From a virus, in IMG/VR virus record IMGVR_UViG_3300025030_000038, positions 1 through 64,000 of that record: 64,000 bases of DNA; one strand, given 5' to 3'. Positions 16,915 through 25,022 of the stretch are shown in pieces. Numbering within the stretch: the first letter of the stretch is position 1; every line of letters begins with the position of its first letter. The notes beneath the pieces are model-generated. The model did not search any database and had not been told where the DNA came from. It saw nothing but the letters and a program-made list of their open reading frames with translations. The translations under genes and the position numbers were made by a program.

Positions 16915-17298
16915 ATGAGTCTCATTCATGCTCGTTTTCGAGATGGCACCTGGGTATATCGACTCTGGTCTAGTACCGCCGACGCCTATTTCACTGGGGA
17001 CTTGAGTGATGTAGATGTCAAGCGCATTCTCTTGGATGACTGCACCGTTCGGGACATCCGGGAGGGTCGAGCCGATCAGGCAATCGAGGAACGGCTGGCA
17101 CGAACCCGCATAAATGGAACCTCTTCCTTCAGGGGGGACACCCAGGATATTGGTGGGTCTTGGGAGACCGAGAGATGTACCTGTGGTGATTTTCACCACA
17201 CGTTTCAACCCGGCAGCGACTTGGATGGGTTGTGCGAGCAATGTGGAGAGCAGGGAGAGGACTCCTCTCATGGCCCCCCGTGTGGGACCCATGATTGA
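16915..17298 (+). CDS. hypothetical protein with C-terminal zinc-binding region
   Basis: ATG 16915 follows a GTAGGAA ribosome-binding site 7 nt after the kinase stop. The 127-aa product has a beta-rich N-terminus (LIHARFRDGTWVYRLW) and a C-terminal Cys/His cluster (CTCGDFHH...CEQCG...C). Function unknown. Confidence 0.65.
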   Translation: MSLIHARFRDGTWVYRLWSSTADAYFTGDLSDVDVKRILLDDCTVRDIREGRADQAIEERLARTRINGTSSFRGDTQDIGGSWETERCTCGDFHHTFQPGSDLDGLCEQCGEQGEDSSHGPPCGTHD

Positions 17299-17722
17299 GG
17301 TGGTGGCAGGCATATTGATTGAAGACGGCCGGGTCCTTCTAACCCAACGGAGCCGAAACAGCCCCATGCCTTGGACCTGGAACTGCCCGGGAGGCAAAGT
17401 GGAACCTGGGGAGACCCATCAACAGGCATTGGCTCGGGAATGGTTGGAAGAGATCGGATGCTACGTGGGGGTAGGAAACTACGTTTTCCAAAGTGATTTC
17501 GAGGGCTATCGAGTTAGTCACTTCACTGTCCACCATTCTCCAGCCGGGCAACTACCCAAGGCATTGGTGGATGAGGGGATCGGGTGGTTCACGGCACAGG
17601 ATTTGGCGGGGTTAACTTGTACCCGCTCCCTAAACCACTGGAAGAAGACAGTAATCCAGATCCTGGAGACATACGGGGTCGGGTGCATCATTGGTGTTTC
17701 GGACGATTTCCCTAAAAAGTAG
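17291..17722 (+). CDS. Nudix hydrolase (MutT-like)
   Basis: The product is 143 aa with a complete Nudix box, GGKVEPGETHQQALAREWLE followed by EIG (about residues 32-55), fitting Gx5Ex7REUxEExGU. It should hydrolyse a nucleoside diphosphate linked to another moiety, such as an oxidised dNTP. ATG 17291 gives the usual MutT start (EVVAGILIEDGRVLL) and overlaps the previous stop. The substrate cannot be told from sequence. Confidence 0.85.
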   Translation: MIEVVAGILIEDGRVLLTQRSRNSPMPWTWNCPGGKVEPGETHQQALAREWLEEIGCYVGVGNYVFQSDFEGYRVSHFTVHHSPAGQLPKALVDEGIGWFTAQDLAGLTCTRSLNHWKKTVIQILETYGVGCIIGVSDDFPKK

Positions 17723-17732
17723 CAGCTTCGTG

Positions 17733-17747
17733 CCGATAGGGTGTGTA
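17733..17747 (+). promoter_or_regulatory. conserved CCGATAGGGTGTGTA element
   Basis: This 15-nt string is identical to 32840-32854 and similar to 21459-21470. In all three cases a start codon on the same strand follows closely (9-14 nt after the element). It may be part of a phage promoter or a leader with a purine-rich ribosome-binding site. Confidence 0.5.
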
Positions 17748-17760
17748 AGGAATAGGACCC

Positions 17761-18336
17761 ATGACCAAGCTCTACTCGGCCTACCCGGACATCGCGGACA
17801 TGATTGGTCCGAACACCAACATCAACGAGGTCCCGAAGTTCCCACATTCCTCTTACGAGGTGCATGTGCCGTGGACCAGCCTGGAGCGAACCATCCTGGA
17901 TCACACCACGGAGTATGGGCTCGATCTCAATCCTGATTTCCAGCGGGAGCATGTCTGGACCACACGTCAGCAGATCGCGTATGTCGAATACATGCTCATG
18001 GGGGGAGAGGTCTCCAAGACCCTGGTGTTCGGGGCGGACAACTGGACCGGGGGCAAGCTGGGTAACTACCAGCTCCTGGACGGCAAGCAGCGGCTTGAAG
18101 CCGTTCGCGCATTCCTCCGAGATGAGATTCCTGCGTTCCGCCGCACCAAGAGTGAGTTCCTGGGGAAGCTGAATTTCACCTCCCACGGTTTCAACTGGCG
18201 GGTGGTGGACCTCCGGACTCGGGCCGACGTGCTCAAGCTGTATCTGGCCCTGAACTCGGGGGGTACCCCCCATCAGCCTGAGGAACTCCAGCGGGTCCAG
18301 GGCCTCCTGGCCATCGAGCTCAAGGGGGGCAAGTAA
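17761..18336 (+). CDS. DUF262 (ParB-like fold) protein, copy 1
   Basis: The product is 191 aa. It has DUF262 motifs: LNPDFQREHVWTTRQQIAYVE (about 56-76), a GG with a nucleotide-binding-like loop, LLDGKQRLEAVRAFL (about 112-126) and a C-terminal LNSGGTPH motif. DUF262 is the N-terminal nucleotide-binding/hydrolase domain of GmrSD-type restriction enzymes. Here it stands alone, without the HNH (DUF1524) half. It is followed directly by a related copy. Confidence 0.8.
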   Translation: MTKLYSAYPDIADMIGPNTNINEVPKFPHSSYEVHVPWTSLERTILDHTTEYGLDLNPDFQREHVWTTRQQIAYVEYMLMGGEVSKTLVFGADNWTGGKLGNYQLLDGKQRLEAVRAFLRDEIPAFRRTKSEFLGKLNFTSHGFNWRVVDLRTRADVLKLYLALNSGGTPHQPEELQRVQGLLAIELKGGK

Positions 18337-19146
18337 ATGGCCAAGACCAACTTCGGACAGATTCCAGACACCCGAACCCCTACTGAGCAGTACCTTGCCC
18401 TCCTGGACCGGGAACGGATGGAACGTCGCCGTTTGGGGGATCGCCCCATCCTGAGTACAAACAAGGACTTTGCTGAGATCCAGGCAGGTTACAAAAACCT
18501 CCGGAAGCTCGTCACGGAAGATGAGTTCAAGGCCATCGAGGCTCAGGGGTGGCGGGCCATCCCTGAGGCATACGACGCCAAAGAGGCGGAGTACGATGCC
18601 TGTGGGGCTCCCCTCTCCGAGAGGGCCCCCAAGTACTTCTGGGACCTCAAGCAGTTTCCACATGCAAACTATGCGATAGATGTGGACTGGGGTTCCCTGG
18701 AGGAGCAACTTGCTCGGTGGTCCAAGTCGCACAGCCTGAACCTGGATCCGGACTTCCAGCGTGCCCATGTCTGGACCGTGGACCAGCAGAGTGCCTATGT
18801 GGGATACCAGCTACAAGGTGGGGAGGTGGGTAAGAACATCATCTTCAACTGTCCCTCCTGGGATACAACAGCTGACGGTTCCATGGAGATCGTGGATGGC
18901 AAGCAGCGCATGGAGGCGGTGCGGAAGTTCATGCGGAACGAGCTCCCGGTGTTTGGTCGCACTCTCTCCCAGTGGTCGGGTCGGTTGCGCTACATGGCAG
19001 GCTTCAAGTTCCATGTGGTCGCGTTGCATACCAGGGCCGAGTTGCTCCAGCTGTACCTCAACATCAACGCGGGAGGCACTCCCCACACGGACATCGAACT
19101 GAATCGGGTCCGGGCCATGCTGGCAAAGGAAATGGGCACCAAATGA
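18337..19146 (+). CDS. DUF262 (ParB-like fold) protein, copy 2
   Basis: The product is 269 aa and starts immediately after copy 1 stops. The C-terminal 180 residues repeat the same motifs (LDPDFQRAHVW, YQLQGGEVGKNIIF, IVDGKQRMEAVRKFM, LNINAGGTPH). An N-terminal extension of about 85 residues is new and helical. The pair is a tandem duplication. The lack of a nuclease domain suggests a regulatory or dominant-negative role, or an NTP-dependent function; this is inference. Confidence 0.8.
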   Translation: MAKTNFGQIPDTRTPTEQYLALLDRERMERRRLGDRPILSTNKDFAEIQAGYKNLRKLVTEDEFKAIEAQGWRAIPEAYDAKEAEYDACGAPLSERAPKYFWDLKQFPHANYAIDVDWGSLEEQLARWSKSHSLNLDPDFQRAHVWTVDQQSAYVGYQLQGGEVGKNIIFNCPSWDTTADGSMEIVDGKQRMEAVRKFMRNELPVFGRTLSQWSGRLRYMAGFKFHVVALHTRAELLQLYLNINAGGTPHTDIELNRVRAMLAKEMGTK

Positions 19147-19478
19147 GACTCTTCTCGTTCAAGCACACCGGCCCCATCCCGGGCCATGATGACCTGTACA
19201 AGACTCACATTGCAGGTCGCCGCTGGACTGTGGACTTGGGGTGGTGGAAGGAACGAAGAGGGTTCCTCCTTGAGGCGGCACAGGAATGCCTGTATGGGGG
19301 TCCCAAGGGGGGCCCTGATGGAGCCGGGGAATGGGGTCTTGGGGGCGGGTACTATTCCGCGGCCCTCATCCTGGACCCAAGGGAGTGGTTTCACCTATTC
19401 GGGCACGAAATGATCTACTACGATGGTGAGAACCATTGCGTTCAACTGGGGCCATTTCAGGTCTCCTGGTTGAGTTAG
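19143..19478 (+). CDS. hypothetical protein, 111 aa
   Basis: ATG 19143 overlaps the stop of DUF262 copy 2. The product is rich in Gly, Trp and Tyr (WWKERRG, GGGYYSAALIL) and seems to be a single small beta-rich domain. No family was recognised. Confidence 0.65.
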   Translation: MRLFSFKHTGPIPGHDDLYKTHIAGRRWTVDLGWWKERRGFLLEAAQECLYGGPKGGPDGAGEWGLGGGYYSAALILDPREWFHLFGHEMIYYDGENHCVQLGPFQVSWLS

Positions 19479-19489
19479 GGGCCAAGGGG

Positions 19490-19924
19490 ATGAAGCGGTT
19501 TCAAGTAGAGTTCTCGGGCGACGATGGCGAGTGTGCCGATAGCTTCGCTACGTTGCAGGGTGCAGCTCAGTATGTGGTCTCCAATTATGGGGACGAAAGT
19601 GATGACCTCAAGTTATCCGTGATGCAGGACGCGGACGAGGAGCAACGGGCCAGTTTCGCGGCTGCCCTCCAACAGGCCAAATGTGATTTGAAACGGATTC
19701 AGGGCCTGGAGATGGCTATCTACAGGAGCCGAGGGGAGTTGCAGCTGGCTACCGCTGATCACAAACACATTCAGGGGATTTTGGCAGCCGCGGGTGAGCA
19801 TATGTCCGAAACGGGAAAAGCCCATTGGGTGGATAAACTCAACAGAGCCACTGAGATACTTGCGGCCCGCAGGCAGGCAACCCAGCAACTTGAGCAAGAG
19901 CAACAGAGTTTGATCGGAAAGTGA
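19490..19924 (+). CDS. hypothetical coiled-coil protein, 144 aa
   Basis: ATG 19490 follows AAGGGG. The N-terminal 40 residues are beta-like (MKRFQVEFSG). Residues about 60-144 are a long helix rich in Q, A, E and L, probably a coiled coil. Function unknown. Confidence 0.65.
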   Translation: MKRFQVEFSGDDGECADSFATLQGAAQYVVSNYGDESDDLKLSVMQDADEEQRASFAAALQQAKCDLKRIQGLEMAIYRSRGELQLATADHKHIQGILAAAGEHMSETGKAHWVDKLNRATEILAARRQATQQLEQEQQSLIGK

Positions 19925-19946
19925 CGGAGATGGGTGTAAAGTGGGC

Positions 19947-21158
19947 ATGCCCCTCCAACTCGTCTACGCACCAGAACAGCCCCCCAAGCAGTTCACCAAG
20001 GCTATCTTCCTAGCGGGCCCCTCCCCCAGGAACCCCACGCATCCCAATTGGCGCATTGAGGCCCTCAAGATCCTGACTGCCCAAGGCTACGATGGGGCAG
20101 TGTTCATTCCCCTTACCAGGAATGGGACTGGGTATAACTACGATGCCCAGGTCAACTGGGAAACCGAGTGCCTGAACCTGTCGGATGTGATTGCCTTCTG
20201 GGTTCCCAGGGACATGGAGTCTCTTCCTGGTTTGACCACGAATGTGGAGTTCGGGTTGTGGTGTAATTCAGGGAAGGCTGTGCTGGGATACCCTACGGAT
20301 GCAGAGCATATGAGGTATCTGGCGTACCACGCAGGTCTGGAGGGCATGCCAGTACACGAAACCCTGGAAGACACCCTGCGTGCGGCCGTCAAGCGCATTG
20401 GGGAGGGTGCTACACGGGTAGGGGGGGAAAGGAACGTCCCCATCCACATTTGGAACCTGCCCCACTTCCAAAATTGGTTCCGGATGCAGAAAGCCGCCGG
20501 GAATAGGCTTGATGGGGCCAAGCTCCTATGGTCGTTCCGGACGGGCCCCAAGAAGAGCTTCACCTTCTGTTTCGCTCTCAAGGTGGATGTCCATGTGGCC
20601 ATCGAGGGGAGGAACAAGACCAACGAAATCATATTGTCACGACCAGATGTGTCCTCAGTGATTGCGTACCGAAGAGGGGCAAGTTACTTGGACACCGAGG
20701 TGGTCCTGGTACGGGAGTTCCGGAGTCCCGCCAGCACCATGGATGGGATGATCCATGAGGTTCCCTCAGGCTCTTCCAAGGTCAAAGAGGACGAGCTTGT
20801 TGTGGCCAGCCATGAGCTAGAAGAGGAGGCCGGGCTGGTTGTGGATCCTACGCGGCTTCGCCGGATTGGGTCCCGTCAGTTGTGTGGGACCTTCTCAACG
20901 CATCAAGCTCAGGTATACGCCTGTGAGCTTACGGAGGAGGAAATGGCAGCCTTGCGTCAGCAATCCCAGGACGGGGTCATGCATGGCGTGGTTGGGGACT
21001 CCGAGCAGACTTATGTGGAGATTCGCAAGGTTAGAGACCTTTGCGAGTCAAATGATGTTGACTGGTCCTGTATGGGCATGATTCTCACCACGCTCCGGGA
21101 CTCCTACCCTGCCAGTGCCAGTTCGATTGTGGCCCGGTTGCTTGGGCCTTCCCGCTAA
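19947..21158 (+). CDS. nucleoside 2-deoxyribosyltransferase-like domain fused to a Nudix domain
   Basis: The product is 403 aa. Residues about 10-130 match a nucleoside deoxyribosyltransferase-like fold: IFLAGPSPR, NWRIEALKIL, YDAQVNWETECLNLSDVIAFWVPR (read as separate motifs) and TTNVEFGLW with a Glu. Residues about 235-380 form a Nudix domain with a G-x5-E-x7-HELEEEAG box (Arg replaced by His), resembling ADP-ribose pyrophosphatases. The fusion could cleave a nucleoside-like bond and a pyrophosphate in one molecule. A GTG at 19941 is an alternative start. The link to NAD or defence signals is inference. Confidence 0.75.
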   Translation: MPLQLVYAPEQPPKQFTKAIFLAGPSPRNPTHPNWRIEALKILTAQGYDGAVFIPLTRNGTGYNYDAQVNWETECLNLSDVIAFWVPRDMESLPGLTTNVEFGLWCNSGKAVLGYPTDAEHMRYLAYHAGLEGMPVHETLEDTLRAAVKRIGEGATRVGGERNVPIHIWNLPHFQNWFRMQKAAGNRLDGAKLLWSFRTGPKKSFTFCFALKVDVHVAIEGRNKTNEIILSRPDVSSVIAYRRGASYLDTEVVLVREFRSPASTMDGMIHEVPSGSSKVKEDELVVASHELEEEAGLVVDPTRLRRIGSRQLCGTFSTHQAQVYACELTEEEMAALRQQSQDGVMHGVVGDSEQTYVEIRKVRDLCESNDVDWSCMGMILTTLRDSYPASASSIVARLLGPSR

Positions 21159-21436
21159 TGCCTGTATCACCCGAGCCGGGCATGGTGGACGAACTTCTCA
21201 CAGCCAATCAAGAACTCAGGGCCATTGTTCTTGCCCTAGCAGCCCAGAAACCCAACTGCAATGCGATGGGCTCTGAGTGCCATTTCTGTGGTGAAAACGA
21301 TTGGGACCCCGATGGGGCCATTGTTCGCCAACCACACTTGGCCGATTGCCTATGGGTAAAAGCCAAGAAAATCCTTGAGCGGGATACCACTCCCCAAGAG
21401 AAGCTGCCAGGGCCCTACGGACGGGCAGGGATCTAG
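21158..21436 (+). CDS. small zinc-finger protein, 92 aa
   Basis: The start overlaps the previous stop (TAATG). An N-terminal helix (ELLTANQELRAIVLALAAQ) is followed by CHFCG...H...C ligands, a pattern seen in phage small zinc fingers with coiled coils. Function unknown. Confidence 0.65.
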   Translation: MPVSPEPGMVDELLTANQELRAIVLALAAQKPNCNAMGSECHFCGENDWDPDGAIVRQPHLADCLWVKAKKILERDTTPQEKLPGPYGRAGI

Positions 21437-21458
21437 AGTTTGTGCTGGTGGAGTCGTC

Positions 21459-21470
21459 CCGATAGGCGTA
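21459..21470 (+). promoter_or_regulatory. variant CCGATAGG element
   Basis: CCGATAGGCGTA lies 8 nt before the ATG at 21479, followed by AGAGGGG. It resembles the 17733 and 32840 elements. Confidence 0.4.
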
Positions 21471-21478
21471 AGAGGGGA

Positions 21479-21709
21479 ATGGACCGCCAGCCCCTCAGCT
21501 ATTACCTCGCCTTGAGGTACCCCATCACGTTCACCCCATGTGAAGAGGGGGGGTTCTTCGTAGAGATTGTAGACCTTCCAGGGTGCTACTCCCAGGGGGA
21601 GACCCTCTATGAGGCATACCAGATGATCGAGAACGCACGGCACTTGTGGCTTACGGTGGCCTACGACTGTGGGGTTAAGATTCCTGAACCTACAGGTTTG
21701 CGGGTATGA
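21479..21709 (+). CDS. HicB-like antitoxin-fold protein
   Basis: The product is 76 aa. It has the HicB partial RNase H fold signature: YPITFTPCEEGGFFVEIVDLPGCYSQGET with AY...IENAR...WL (motifs at about 13-60). No HicA toxin gene is adjacent, and the DNA-binding C-terminus usual in HicB is missing. Such solo phage HicB proteins may neutralise host toxins, which is inference. An AGAGGGG ribosome-binding site precedes the ATG. Confidence 0.75.
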   Translation: MDRQPLSYYLALRYPITFTPCEEGGFFVEIVDLPGCYSQGETLYEAYQMIENARHLWLTVAYDCGVKIPEPTGLRV

Positions 21710-21993
21710 GTCACATTTTACCGGCTACGGACTGGCACGACTGTGGATTCCCCAGGACGCCAATGCATGCCAAGCAGTATGCAAATCTCGATATTGCGGA
21801 GGCCCAGGTGTATGGCATTCGCTGCCATCGGGGACCGTATTGCTGGCATGCCTCTTTTACGATTGCAGATGTCACCATTAGCCTGGACAGGCACTACATG
21901 GAGGACATTGATAAAGCTAAACAGGCAGCGGAATGGTTGGCTGCCCAGTGGTTGCGGGGGGTCGGGGCCCATGACGTACCGGTAGTGCTATAA
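21706..21993 (+). CDS. hypothetical protein, 95 aa
   Basis: ATG overlaps the HicB-like stop. The product has several His, Cys and Trp residues (DWHDCGFP, GIRCHRGPYCWHASF) and a C-terminal helix with AAEWLAAQWL. It may be a single mixed alpha/beta domain. Function unknown. Confidence 0.6.
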   Translation: MSHILPATDWHDCGFPRTPMHAKQYANLDIAEAQVYGIRCHRGPYCWHASFTIADVTISLDRHYMEDIDKAKQAAEWLAAQWLRGVGAHDVPVVL

Positions 21994-21997
21994 GCCG

Positions 21998-22144
21998 ATG
22001 ATCCTCCTTGTCGCACTGGGCCTTATTGTCCTACTCAGGACAACCTGGACCTACAGACAAGGGTACCGGTGTGGATATGATCGTGGATATAGGAACGGGG
22101 CGACAATGATGCACCACTACCAGGAAAAGGATAGCCATGAGTGA
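21998..22144 (+). CDS. 48-aa membrane protein
   Basis: The short frame starts at ATG 21998 and its TGA overlaps the next gene start by 8 nt. It encodes an N-terminal membrane span (ILLVALGLIVLL) and a Tyr/Gly/Arg-rich cytoplasmic tail. Function unknown. Confidence 0.6.
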   Translation: MILLVALGLIVLLRTTWTYRQGYRCGYDRGYRNGATMMHHYQEKDSHE

Positions 22145-22832
22145 GGTTGAAGAGATTGAACTCGATACACAGGAACAGTTTGATGCCATGGTCAAAAAGC
22201 TTCATGCGGTGTCAAGTCTGGACCGTGACAAGACCATGCTGGCACAGTCCCTTGAGTCCTTCAAAGACCACCAGATCCAGCATCAATCTGACAACCGATG
22301 GGTGATTGCCCGCAAGCATGAGGGTGGCGGATGGTCTTCCATATACCTTGCGGAGATCATTATCCTCTGGGGTGGCTCCATTCTGGTTCACGGGGATATT
22401 GACCACGTCATCTTCAGCAGCTACGGGGATAGCACCAAGCCCTTGCATGTCCTGGAGTGGATGGCCCGCCATACGGATATTCGCTCTTATGTCCACCAGA
22501 AGGCAACCATTGGGACAGGTCACCAGTTGATTGATGAGATTGATCCCTCTGTGTTCGCCTACGATGTGCTGTCTAGGGCTTTCGAATGTGTTCAGGATTG
22601 GCGGGAAACTGGGGATCACCCTGGGGAGCACTACGAAGAGAAAAACCTGTGGCTTGATGCGGTGTATGACATCTATTGTGGGAACCACCATGAGGAGGTC
22701 AAAAAGACCCTCTATGAGGAGGGGGTGGAATCAGAACTGCTGGGGGGATTGGGCGAGGTGGTGACACCCAGGGTTTATTTCGCACACGCAGCTATCAGGA
22801 AGCTATGCTCCCTTTTGGGTGGTACCACATGA
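22137..22832 (+). CDS. hypothetical protein, 231 aa
   Basis: The product mixes an N-terminal acidic helix, a beta-rich middle (WVIARKHEGGGWSSIYLAEIIIL, read at about 53-77) and a helical C-terminus with His/Tyr/Cys residues. It is coupled to the macro-domain gene by ATGA. No known family was recognised; context with ADP-ribose enzymes is suggestive only. Confidence 0.65.
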   Translation: MSEVEEIELDTQEQFDAMVKKLHAVSSLDRDKTMLAQSLESFKDHQIQHQSDNRWVIARKHEGGGWSSIYLAEIIILWGGSILVHGDIDHVIFSSYGDSTKPLHVLEWMARHTDIRSYVHQKATIGTGHQLIDEIDPSVFAYDVLSRAFECVQDWRETGDHPGEHYEEKNLWLDAVYDIYCGNHHEEVKKTLYEEGVESELLGGLGEVVTPRVYFAHAAIRKLCSLLGGTT

Positions 22833-23356
22833 TTGAGTTCATTGAGGGAGACTTGTTCGCCGACACTACTTTGGACGCAATTGGCCATGGGGTCAATTGC
22901 GAAGGTGCCATGGGCAAAGGGATCGCCGTGGAGTTCAAGAAGCGTTGGCCCACCATGTATGAGGACTATTGGAGGCTATGCCGGAATGGCTATTTGCGTC
23001 CGGGTGGGGTGTTCATTTGGGACTCGACTGACAGGCTTGTTTGGGATCAAGATGGGGAGCTGCTGCCCCCCACTACTGGCATCATGAAGAGCAGCAATGT
23101 GGATACCCGCACCATTTTCAATCTAGCCACTCAGGCATCCTGGAGGACCAAAGCGACCCTCAATGCTATTCGGGAGTCCGTCCGTAAGATGCTAGAGATT
23201 GCGGAGGGCCAGAAGTTTCACACCATTGGCATCCCACGGATAGGGGCAGGCCTTGGTGGGCTCAACTGGGAAGACGTGAAGGAAGTCCTGATTGAAGAGG
23301 CCAAGGACTCTCCGGTGCTTCTGATTGTGTTCTCGGTCCCTGGAGCCAAGCCGTGA
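22829..23356 (+). CDS. macro domain protein (TARG1/DarG-like)
   Basis: The product is 175 aa. Macro-domain motifs are clear: EGDLFADTTLDAIGHGVNCEG then AMGKGIAVEFKKRWP (about 5-42), FNLATQ (about 95) and the GIPRIGAGLGGLNWEDV loop (about 133-150). Members bind ADP-ribose and some remove ADP-ribose from protein or DNA; DarG reverses DarT modification of DNA. A phage copy could undo host ADP-ribosylation. The catalytic activity is not proven. It overlaps genes on both sides. Confidence 0.85.
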   Translation: MIEFIEGDLFADTTLDAIGHGVNCEGAMGKGIAVEFKKRWPTMYEDYWRLCRNGYLRPGGVFIWDSTDRLVWDQDGELLPPTTGIMKSSNVDTRTIFNLATQASWRTKATLNAIRESVRKMLEIAEGQKFHTIGIPRIGAGLGGLNWEDVKEVLIEEAKDSPVLLIVFSVPGAKP

Positions 23357-24201
23357 GGATCACTTGGTGCACAGATATTCACCTTGATTTGGTGTTTGAC
23401 CTTGTGGGGAACGAGAGGTTCATCTCTGAGTCCAAGGTCCAGGCATTCTGTGCTAAGGTCATGGCCACCAAGCCAGACTGCGTGGTAATCACTGGCGACA
23501 TCTCACAGGCGTCCTCCCTAGAGATTCACCTCATGTGGTTGGAGATGTATTTGCCGGGCATTAAGGTGTTTTTCGTTTTGGGGAACCACGATTTTTATTC
23601 TGGCTCCATTCTGTCAGTTAGGGCCATGGTTGACAAGTATGACGGGACAATGACCCGTACTTGCTGGCTCAACAAGATGGGCGTAGTCAAGCTGACCGAC
23701 AAGACCGCATTGGTAGGCCATGATGGCTGGTATGATGGTGGATACGCCAACTGGTTCCGATCCCTCCCCAATCTGAAGATCGGGGACTACGATTTGATTG
23801 CAGACTTCCGGTTTCAGCCCCCCCTTCTGATGCACAAGCTCATGAATGACCTGTCCCAACAAGCCGCTGACCATATTGACGAGCATGTTGTGGCAGCCGC
23901 CAAGGCTGGGTTCCCGCATGTCCTATTTGCCACCCATGTCCCCCCCTTCCGAGAGAACTCCCGGAGCCCGGACGGGTCCATGAGTCCCGAGCACTCTTGG
24001 CTCCCTGTAATGGCCTCCAGGAGGGCCGGGGATGCCCTCAAGCTCACGGCCCAGGACTTCCCCGAGACCAAGTTTCTCTGCCTCTCCGGGCACACCCACA
24101 CGGCATGGGAGCAGGACTACGGTCCTAACCTGAAGTGCCTGACGGGGAAGTCCGTTTATGGGTCACCGCACCTGTCCATCCGAGTCCTAGAAATCGAGTA
24201 G
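23353..24201 (+). CDS. calcineurin-like metallophosphoesterase
   Basis: The product is 282 aa from a GTG start overlapping the previous stop. All metal-binding blocks are present: DIHLD (D and H), ITGDIS, LGNHDFY, FATHVPP and SGHTHTAW. It should cleave phosphoester bonds, in nucleic acid or a small nucleotide, with two metal ions. Location after the macro domain suggests a nucleotide-processing unit. Confidence 0.88.
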   Translation: MRITWCTDIHLDLVFDLVGNERFISESKVQAFCAKVMATKPDCVVITGDISQASSLEIHLMWLEMYLPGIKVFFVLGNHDFYSGSILSVRAMVDKYDGTMTRTCWLNKMGVVKLTDKTALVGHDGWYDGGYANWFRSLPNLKIGDYDLIADFRFQPPLLMHKLMNDLSQQAADHIDEHVVAAAKAGFPHVLFATHVPPFRENSRSPDGSMSPEHSWLPVMASRRAGDALKLTAQDFPETKFLCLSGHTHTAWEQDYGPNLKCLTGKSVYGSPHLSIRVLEIE

Positions 24202-24205
24202 CCCC

Positions 24206-24634
24206 ATGGTACCTGACAAGCATCGCAAGCTTACCCACAAGAAACGTCGTATCCGTAAGAAATGGCGCATTCAGGAGTACCTGGAGTTGGGGTTCACGGT
24301 GGCTGGGTACATGCCTATGGAACTATCCGACTATGAGGGAGGGTTTCTGGACCCGATCATTGAGTTCGTGGAGGCCAGGAATATTGGGCTTGCAGGGGGG
24401 GCCAATGCTGCACCTAAAGATGCGGTTCTGAATGTGGAGCATGGGGTGGGTCAAGTCCTGGCCATGTTCTTCTTCTACGTCACCAAGAACGATGGCCCCC
24501 ATCCTGAACGTCAGAAGTGCCGTTGGTCCAGCATCACTGAGGAAGATCGCCTCGCTGTCATTGGGGAGCTAGAACGCCTGGGTGCCTTGTATGTGAGTGC
24601 TTCAGAATTGAAGGACAGTCACCGTGGATATTGA
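24206..24634 (+). CDS. YggL-like 50S ribosome-binding family protein
   Basis: The product is 142 aa. It opens with KKRRIRKKWRIQEYLELGF, continues with a beta strand and YEGGFLDPIIEFVEARNIGLAGG, and ends with ITEEDR...IGELERLGALYVSASEL, matching the layout of E. coli YggL (basic start, EF.E.GF, DFI.E..GL..GG). YggL binds the large ribosomal subunit. A phage copy could affect host ribosomes. The match is from motif memory. Confidence 0.65.
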   Translation: MVPDKHRKLTHKKRRIRKKWRIQEYLELGFTVAGYMPMELSDYEGGFLDPIIEFVEARNIGLAGGANAAPKDAVLNVEHGVGQVLAMFFFYVTKNDGPHPERQKCRWSSITEEDRLAVIGELERLGALYVSASELKDSHRGY

Positions 24635-25022
24635 GGACACTGAGGATAGGCTTGAGGGCTACGTCTACGATGGTGACATTGTGGAATGCCCCTGGTGCAA
24701 AGGCAAGGGAGCATTCAGACGCCATGTGCCAAGAAGGCGCCTCAAGAAGTGGCTGCGTCGGGCCAACAGGCATGCCGACCAATACGGGAAGTACCTGAGG
24801 GACAAGAGCATTCAGGGGATGGTACTCAATCATCTTGATCCCACCCGAAGCTACCCCCCACAATGTCTTCAAGAGCAAGGCATGAACCTAGCTGGACTGA
24901 CTGCTTACGCGAAGGTTTTTGCCTTTGTCTGTTGGAGAGACAAGCAGCTTTTCATCCCCTGTGCGAAATGCCACGGTGAGGGGGAGATGACAGTTCGGAT
25001 TCCAGATGGGGTGGGACAATGA
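24624..25022 (+). CDS. DnaJ-type zinc-finger protein
   Basis: The 132-aa product starts with GTG. It has two CxxCxGxG repeats (CPWCKGKGA near 22 and CAKCHGEGE near 113), the DnaJ central zinc-finger type, separated by a basic helix. No J domain is present. It may be a small zinc-binding adaptor. Confidence 0.7.
   Translation: MDIEDTEDRLEGYVYDGDIVECPWCKGKGAFRRHVPRRRLKKWLRRANRHADQYGKYLRDKSIQGMVLNHLDPTRSYPPQCLQEQGMNLAGLTAYAKVFAFVCWRDKQLFIPCAKCHGEGEMTVRIPDGVGQ

Noticed and set aside
17518-18768. 416-aa minus frame opposite Nudix and DUF262 genes
   Set aside because: Plus-strand genes have clear motifs; the antisense frame is a shadow.
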